Part shown: in pieces, positions 5,870 through 10,047 of the stretch
Layout of the letters: each line of letters starts with the position of its first letter
How positions within the stretch are numbered: the stretch's first letter is position 1
NCBI GenBank assembly: GCA_900547835.1
Contig: URIJ01000068.1
Span: forward strand, 1 to 10,047
Reading direction: 5' to 3'
Source: an uncultured Collinsella sp.
GTDB lineage: Bacteria; Actinomycetota; Coriobacteriia; Coriobacteriales; Coriobacteriaceae
DNA length: 10,047 bases
Program-made: the position numbers and the translations under genes
Notes under the pieces: model-generated
Seen by the model: the letters and a program-made list of their open reading frames with translations, nothing else
The model's database searches: none
What the model was told of the DNA's origin: nothing

Positions 5870-7867
5870 ATGGCAAAAAACACCGCAAACTATGGTAACG
5901 ACAGTATTCGTCAGCTCAAGGACGAGGAGCGCGTACGCCTGCGCCCCGCCGTCATCTTTGGCTCGGACGGACTCGATGGCTGCGCGCATGCCGCCTTCGA
6001 GATCCTGTCCAACGCCGTTGACGAGGCGCGCCAGGGCTACGGCAAGCTCATCACCCTTACCGCCTTTCGCGATGGCTCTATCCAGGTAGAGGACAATGGC
6101 CGTGGCTGCCCGCTCGACTGGAACCCTTCCGAGAAGCGCTTTAACTGGGAGCTCGTCTTCTGTGAGCTCTATGCCGGCGGCAAGTATAACAACAACCAGG
6201 GCGGCGACTACGACTTCTCGCTCGGCACCAACGGTCTGGGCTCCTGCGCGACTCAGTACGCTTCCGAGTACATGGACGTCACCGTCTGGCGTGACGGCAA
6301 CAAGTACTCCTTACACTTTAAGAAGGGCAAGGTTGTCGGCGCCAAGAAGAAGGCACTCGAAATTGAGCCCAGCGACGAGAACCGCACCGGCACCACTATC
6401 AAGTGGCGTCCCGATCTTGAGGTCTTTACCTCCATCAGCATCCCCCACGAGTGGTATCGCGAGACCATGCGCCGCCAGGCCGTGGTCAACGCCAACGTGA
6501 CCTTCCGCCTGCGCATTGAGGGCGACGATGGCGAGTTTTCCGAAGAGGATTTTTGCTATCCCAAGGGCATTGAGGACTACGTGCTCGAGAAGGTCGGTAC
6601 CGACTACCTCACCGAGCCCTTCTTTATCGAGGCCGACCGTCGCGGTCGCGATCGCGAGGACCTGCCCGACTACAACGTAAAAATCACTGCTTGCATGTGC
6701 TTCTCGCGCACTTTCATGATGCAGGAGTACTACCATAACTCATCGTGGCTCGAGAACGGCGGCTCGCCCGAGAAGGCTGCCCGCAGCGCTCTGACCAGCG
6801 CCATCGATGCCTACATCAAGCAACAGGGCAAGTACAACAAAAACGAGAGCGGCATTAAGTGGCAGGACGTCCAGGACTGCCTGGTGCTGGTGACCAACTG
6901 CTTCTCCACCCAGACGTCCTACGAGAACCAGACCAAGAAGGCCATCAATAACCGCTTTATCCAACAGGCCATGACGACCTTCTTTAAGGAGCGCCTCTCA
7001 ACCTACTTGATCGAGAACAAGGACGCCGCCAACAAAATTCTGGAGCAGGTGCTCATCAACAAGCGCTCGCGCGAGAACGCCGAGAAGACGCGCCAGAGCA
7101 TCAAGACCAACCTGCAGCAGAAGACCGACATGGCCAACCGCGTGCAGAAGTTCATCGACTGCCGCTCCAAGGACAAGAGCCGCCGCGAGATCTACATCGT
7201 AGAGGGCGACTCGGCAGCAGGCGCCATTCGCACCTCGCGCGATGCCGAGTTCCAGGGCGTTATGCCCGTCCGTGGCAAAATCCTCAACTGCCTAAAGGAG
7301 GACTATCCACGCATCTTTAAGTCCGACATCATCATGGACCTCATGCGCGTGCTGGGCTGCGGCGTGGAGATCAAGGACAAGCGCATCAAAAACCTTGGTG
7401 CCTTTGACCTGGACAACCTCAACTGGAACAAGGTCATCATCTGTACGGACGCCGACGTCGACGGTTACCACATCCGCACGCTCGTGCTCACCATGCTTTA
7501 CCGCCTGGTGCCCACACTTATCGACGAGGGTTACGTGTATATCGCCGAGTCGCCGCTCTACGAGATCAACTGCAAAGAGAAGACCTACTTTGCCTACACC
7601 GAGCTCGAGAAGAACGGCATCCTCAAGGAGATTGGCGACCAGAAGTGCTCCATCAACCGCTCCAAGGGTCTTGGCGAGAACGACCCGGACATGATGTGGC
7701 TCACCACCATGAACCCCGAGACGCGCCGCCTGATCAAGGTGGAGCCCGAGGACGTCACCAAGATGGAAACCATGTTCAACCTGTTGCTGGGCAACGACGA
7801 GGCGGGCCGCAAGCGCCACATCTCCGAGCACGGCAAGGAATACCTGGACCAGCTGGACCTGCAGTAG
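5870..7867 (+). CDS. Type IIA DNA topoisomerase subunit B, divergent GyrB/ParE-like
   Basis: This 665-residue ATPase/Toprim subunit powers duplex passage by the A2B2 enzyme. The GHKL ATP site is intact: FEILSNAVDE (43-52; Glu44 and Asn48 match the general base and Mg-binding Asn), EDNGRG (74-79), LGTNGLGS (118-125) and GTTIKWRPD (174-182). The transducer lysine loop is NQTKKAIN (353-360). Toprim residues are present: VEGDSAAG (444-451, catalytic Glu445), DADVDG (527-532, metal-binding) and RSKGLGE (597-603). The usual KRPGMYIG near the start is replaced by LRPAVIFGSDGLDG. Arg141 appears to match the aminocoumarin-contact arginine of E. coli GyrB. I chose the ATG at 5870 (MAKNTANYGN) because the longer reading from 5771 crosses the predicted promoter and its extra residues do not fit the family. 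Subunit A follows after 45 bases. The divergence suggests a second, topoisomerase IV-like enzyme, not the primary gyrase. Confidence 0.93.
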   Translation: MAKNTANYGNDSIRQLKDEERVRLRPAVIFGSDGLDGCAHAAFEILSNAVDEARQGYGKLITLTAFRDGSIQVEDNGRGCPLDWNPSEKRFNWELVFCELYAGGKYNNNQGGDYDFSLGTNGLGSCATQYASEYMDVTVWRDGNKYSLHFKKGKVVGAKKKALEIEPSDENRTGTTIKWRPDLEVFTSISIPHEWYRETMRRQAVVNANVTFRLRIEGDDGEFSEEDFCYPKGIEDYVLEKVGTDYLTEPFFIEADRRGRDREDLPDYNVKITACMCFSRTFMMQEYYHNSSWLENGGSPEKAARSALTSAIDAYIKQQGKYNKNESGIKWQDVQDCLVLVTNCFSTQTSYENQTKKAINNRFIQQAMTTFFKERLSTYLIENKDAANKILEQVLINKRSRENAEKTRQSIKTNLQQKTDMANRVQKFIDCRSKDKSRREIYIVEGDSAAGAIRTSRDAEFQGVMPVRGKILNCLKEDYPRIFKSDIIMDLMRVLGCGVEIKDKRIKNLGAFDLDNLNWNKVIICTDADVDGYHIRTLVLTMLYRLVPTLIDEGYVYIAESPLYEINCKEKTYFAYTELEKNGILKEIGDQKCSINRSKGLGENDPDMMWLTTMNPETRRLIKVEPEDVTKMETMFNLLLGNDEAGRKRHISEHGKEYLDQLDLQ

Positions 7868-7902
7868 CAGCAAACCGATAACGACGGCCCACAAGAAGTT
7901 CA

Positions 7903-7908
7903 AGAGGA
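7903..7908 (+). promoter_or_regulatory. Ribosome binding site supporting the GTG start of subunit A
   Basis: AGAGGA (7903-7908) stands four bases before the GTG at 7913. The next in-frame ATG (8033) lies inside the conserved LEVNYMPYAMSV segment, so it would cut into the catalytic domain. The GTG start is therefore preferred. Confidence 0.75.
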
Positions 7909-7912
7909 AATC

Positions 7913-10047
7913 GTGGCAAAGAAGAAGACGAAGAACCAGCCAAAGAAAAAGCAGGTCAACGCCGAGAACGTCATCGGCCTGCACTCCGAGGTCACCGACC
8001 AGCCGATCACGCAGACGCTCGAGGTCAACTACATGCCCTACGCCATGAGCGTCAACGTCTCGCGTGCGTTCCCCGAGATCGACGGCTTTAAGCCCTCGCA
8101 CCGCAAGCTGCTCTACACCATGTACAAGATGGGTCTGCTCAAGGGCGAGCGCCAGAAGAGCGCCAACATCGTGGGCCAGACCATGAAGCTCAACCCGCAC
8201 GGCGACGCCGCGATCTACGAGACGATGGTGCGTCTGGCCACCGGCAACGAGGCACTGCTCGCCCCCTTCGTGGAGTCGAAGGGCAACTTTGGCAAGTACT
8301 ATTCGGGCGACCTGAGCTACGCCGCCTCGCGTTATACCGAGGCCAAGCTCTCCCCCATCAGCGCCGAGATCTTCAAAGACATCGACAAGGACCCGGTCGA
8401 CTTCGTCGACAGCTACGACGGTGCCATGAAGGAGCCGCGCCTGCTGCCCACCACGTTCCCCAACATCCTCGTCTCGGCCAACAAGGGCATCGGCGTCGCC
8501 ATGGCGTCTGACATCTGCGGCTTTAACCTCAACGAGGTCTGCACCGCCACCATGCATTACCTGCAGGATCCCGACTGCGACCTGCTCGAGTACATGCCCA
8601 TGCCCGATTTCTCCACCGGCGGCGAGATCATCTACCGCCGCGAGGAGATGGAAAAGATTATCGAGACCGGCCTTGGCAGCTTCCAAATCCGCTCCCGCTG
8701 GCGCTGGATTCCCGAAGAGCGCATCATCGAGGTCTACGAGATCCCCTACACCACCAAGACCGATGTCATCATCGAGCGCATCGTCAAGCTCTCCAAGGAG
8801 GGCAAGGTCAAGGAGATCGCCGATATCCGCGACGAGACCGACCTTTCGGGCCTGCGCATCGCCATCGACCTTAAGCGCGGCGTCGACCCCGACAAGCTCA
8901 TGGCCAAGCTCTATCGCTCGACCACGCTGCAGGATTCGTTCTCGTGCAACTTCAACGTGCTCGTCGACGGCTATCCCCGTGTTATGGGCGTGCGCCAGAT
9001 TCTGCACGAGTGGGTCAAATGGCGTATTGAGTCCACGCGTCGCCGCATTAACTTTGACCTGGGCAAAAAGTCCGAGCGCCTGCACCTGCTGCACGGCCTC
9101 GAGGCAATCTTGCTCGACATCGACAAGGCCATCGCCATCATCCGTGGCACCAAGCTTGAAGCCGAGGTCGTGCCCAACCTTATGAAGGGTTTCGACATCG
9201 ACGAGACCCAGGCCGAGTTTGTTGCCGAGCTCAAGCTCCGCAACATCAACGAGGAGTACATCCTCAACCGCACCAAGGACATCGCCAAGCTCGAGGGCGA
9301 GATTGCCGAGCTTGAGGAGATCCTCTCCAGCGAGGAGAACATCAAGAAGGTCATCAGCGACGAGCTGGCCGCGGTCAACAAGAAATATGTGATGCCGCGT
9401 CGCACGGGCAGGATCGAGCCCCATGAGGTTATCGAGGTAAGCTTGGAGCCCGAGGTCGAGGAGTACCCGGTCACCATCATGCTCTCGCGCGATGGCTACC
9501 TAAAGAAGATGACGGACCGCGTGCTCAAGAAGGCGACCACGCTCAAGTACAAGGACGGCGATAAGCCCTTTATCGAGTTCCCGTCCTCCAACACGCACGA
9601 GCTGCTGGTCTTTACCAACAAGAGCCAGGTGTACAAGTGCAAGGTCGCGGCGTTTGAGGACACCAAGTCGGCCCAGCTGGGCTCGTACCTTCCGACCGAT
9701 CTTGAGATGGAACCCGACGAGAGCGTCATCTGGGTCATCGACCCCGAGGACTACAAGGCCGACGTGCTGTTTGTCTTTGAGAACGGCCGCGTGGTGCGCG
9801 TCGCGCTTTCTGGATACGTCACCAAGACCAACCGCAAGCGCCTGAAGAACGCCATCTACGGCGGCAGCAAGCTGCTGTATGCCCAGGTGCTCAAGGAAGA
9901 CCGCGACCTCGCGCTGGTCTCGAGCGACTACCGTTTGATGAACTTCAACACGTCGCTGCTCAAGACCAAGACGACCACCAACACGCAGGGCGTCCAGGCC
10001 TTTACGGCCAAGAAGGGCCGCTCGGTCACCACCGTCGGCACGACCGA
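7913..10047 (+). CDS. Type IIA DNA topoisomerase subunit A, divergent GyrA/ParC-like (3' partial)
   Basis: This is the DNA-cleaving partner of subunit B; 711 codons are present and the frame is open at the window end. After a basic N-terminus (VAKKKTKNQPKKKQ) come the winged-helix segment (FKPSHRKLLYTMYKMG, 59-74), the active-site ASRYTE with catalytic Tyr141 preceded by Arg140, and LLPTTFPNILVSANKGIGVA (177-196), matching the DNA-bending isoleucine region. A tower and coiled-coil dimerisation segment (about 360-495) is followed by beta-pinwheel repeats (from about 515). The quinolone region reads NPHGDAAIYE: Ala99 occupies the usual Ser position and Glu103 the acidic one. Where a GyrA box (QRRGGKG) is expected, after YLKKM near 530, I see KKATTLKYKDGD instead. 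It probably acts as a decatenase or relaxase rather than a DNA-wrapping gyrase; this is inference. Confidence 0.94.
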   Translation, partial: MAKKKTKNQPKKKQVNAENVIGLHSEVTDQPITQTLEVNYMPYAMSVNVSRAFPEIDGFKPSHRKLLYTMYKMGLLKGERQKSANIVGQTMKLNPHGDAAIYETMVRLATGNEALLAPFVESKGNFGKYYSGDLSYAASRYTEAKLSPISAEIFKDIDKDPVDFVDSYDGAMKEPRLLPTTFPNILVSANKGIGVAMASDICGFNLNEVCTATMHYLQDPDCDLLEYMPMPDFSTGGEIIYRREEMEKIIETGLGSFQIRSRWRWIPEERIIEVYEIPYTTKTDVIIERIVKLSKEGKVKEIADIRDETDLSGLRIAIDLKRGVDPDKLMAKLYRSTTLQDSFSCNFNVLVDGYPRVMGVRQILHEWVKWRIESTRRRINFDLGKKSERLHLLHGLEAILLDIDKAIAIIRGTKLEAEVVPNLMKGFDIDETQAEFVAELKLRNINEEYILNRTKDIAKLEGEIAELEEILSSEENIKKVISDELAAVNKKYVMPRRTGRIEPHEVIEVSLEPEVEEYPVTIMLSRDGYLKKMTDRVLKKATTLKYKDGDKPFIEFPSSNTHELLVFTNKSQVYKCKVAAFEDTKSAQLGSYLPTDLEMEPDESVIWVIDPEDYKADVLFVFENGRVVRVALSGYVTKTNRKRLKNAIYGGSKLLYAQVLKEDRDLALVSSDYRLMNFNTSLLKTKTTTNTQGVQAFTAKKGRSVTTVGTT

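Noticed and set aside
7292..9424. A 710-codon open frame on the minus strand antisense to both topoisomerase genes
   Set aside because: It is leucine/valine/aspartate-rich with no family signature and covers two genes with unmistakable catalytic motifs. Long antisense frames of this kind arise from GC-rich codon bias.

Overview
The window is high-GC bacterial DNA and most resembles a Coriobacteriia genome (Actinomycetota; a Collinsella-like genus is my guess). The reasons are GC-rich codon use, a very large surface protein ending in an LAxTG-type sorting signal (LAGTGD), and a divergent second type IIA topoisomerase gene pair of the kind I associate with Coriobacteriia and Clostridia. The genus is inference, not proof.

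Layout. (1) Positions 1-3735 (+): C-terminal 1,244 codons of a giant secreted, cell-wall-anchored protein whose 5' end lies outside the window. (2) Positions 3785-3820: a 16-bp-stem hairpin between convergent genes. (3) Positions 3826-4650 (-): a two-gene operon, a 76-residue XRE regulator followed nine bases later by a four-helix membrane protein. It is preceded by a near-consensus promoter carrying three copies of a GACAGATAT-like element. (4) Positions 4741-5074: no intact gene, but a repeat/hairpin and stretches that read like decayed coding sequence. (5) Positions 5075-5635 (-): a maltose/galactoside-type sugar O-acetyltransferase. (6) Positions 5870-10047 (+): a two-gene operon for a type IIA DNA topoisomerase, ATPase/Toprim subunit B (665 aa) followed by the DNA-cleaving subunit A (711 codons present, cut by the window end).

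How the genes relate. The XRE and membrane genes look translationally coupled and probably autoregulated. The two topoisomerase subunits should form one A2B2 enzyme that passes one duplex through another using ATP. All core catalytic residues are present, but three canonical features are absent: the KRPGMYIG-type segment of subunit B, the quinolone-contact serine of subunit A, and any GyrA box in the part of the C-terminal domain seen here. The pair is therefore better described as a divergent topoisomerase IV-like enzyme than as the housekeeping gyrase. The B and A reading frames are in the same phase, separated by a single TAG and 15 further sense codons, so readthrough would create a fused B-A chain. 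I see no tRNA, rRNA, CRISPR array, insertion sequence or prophage gene.
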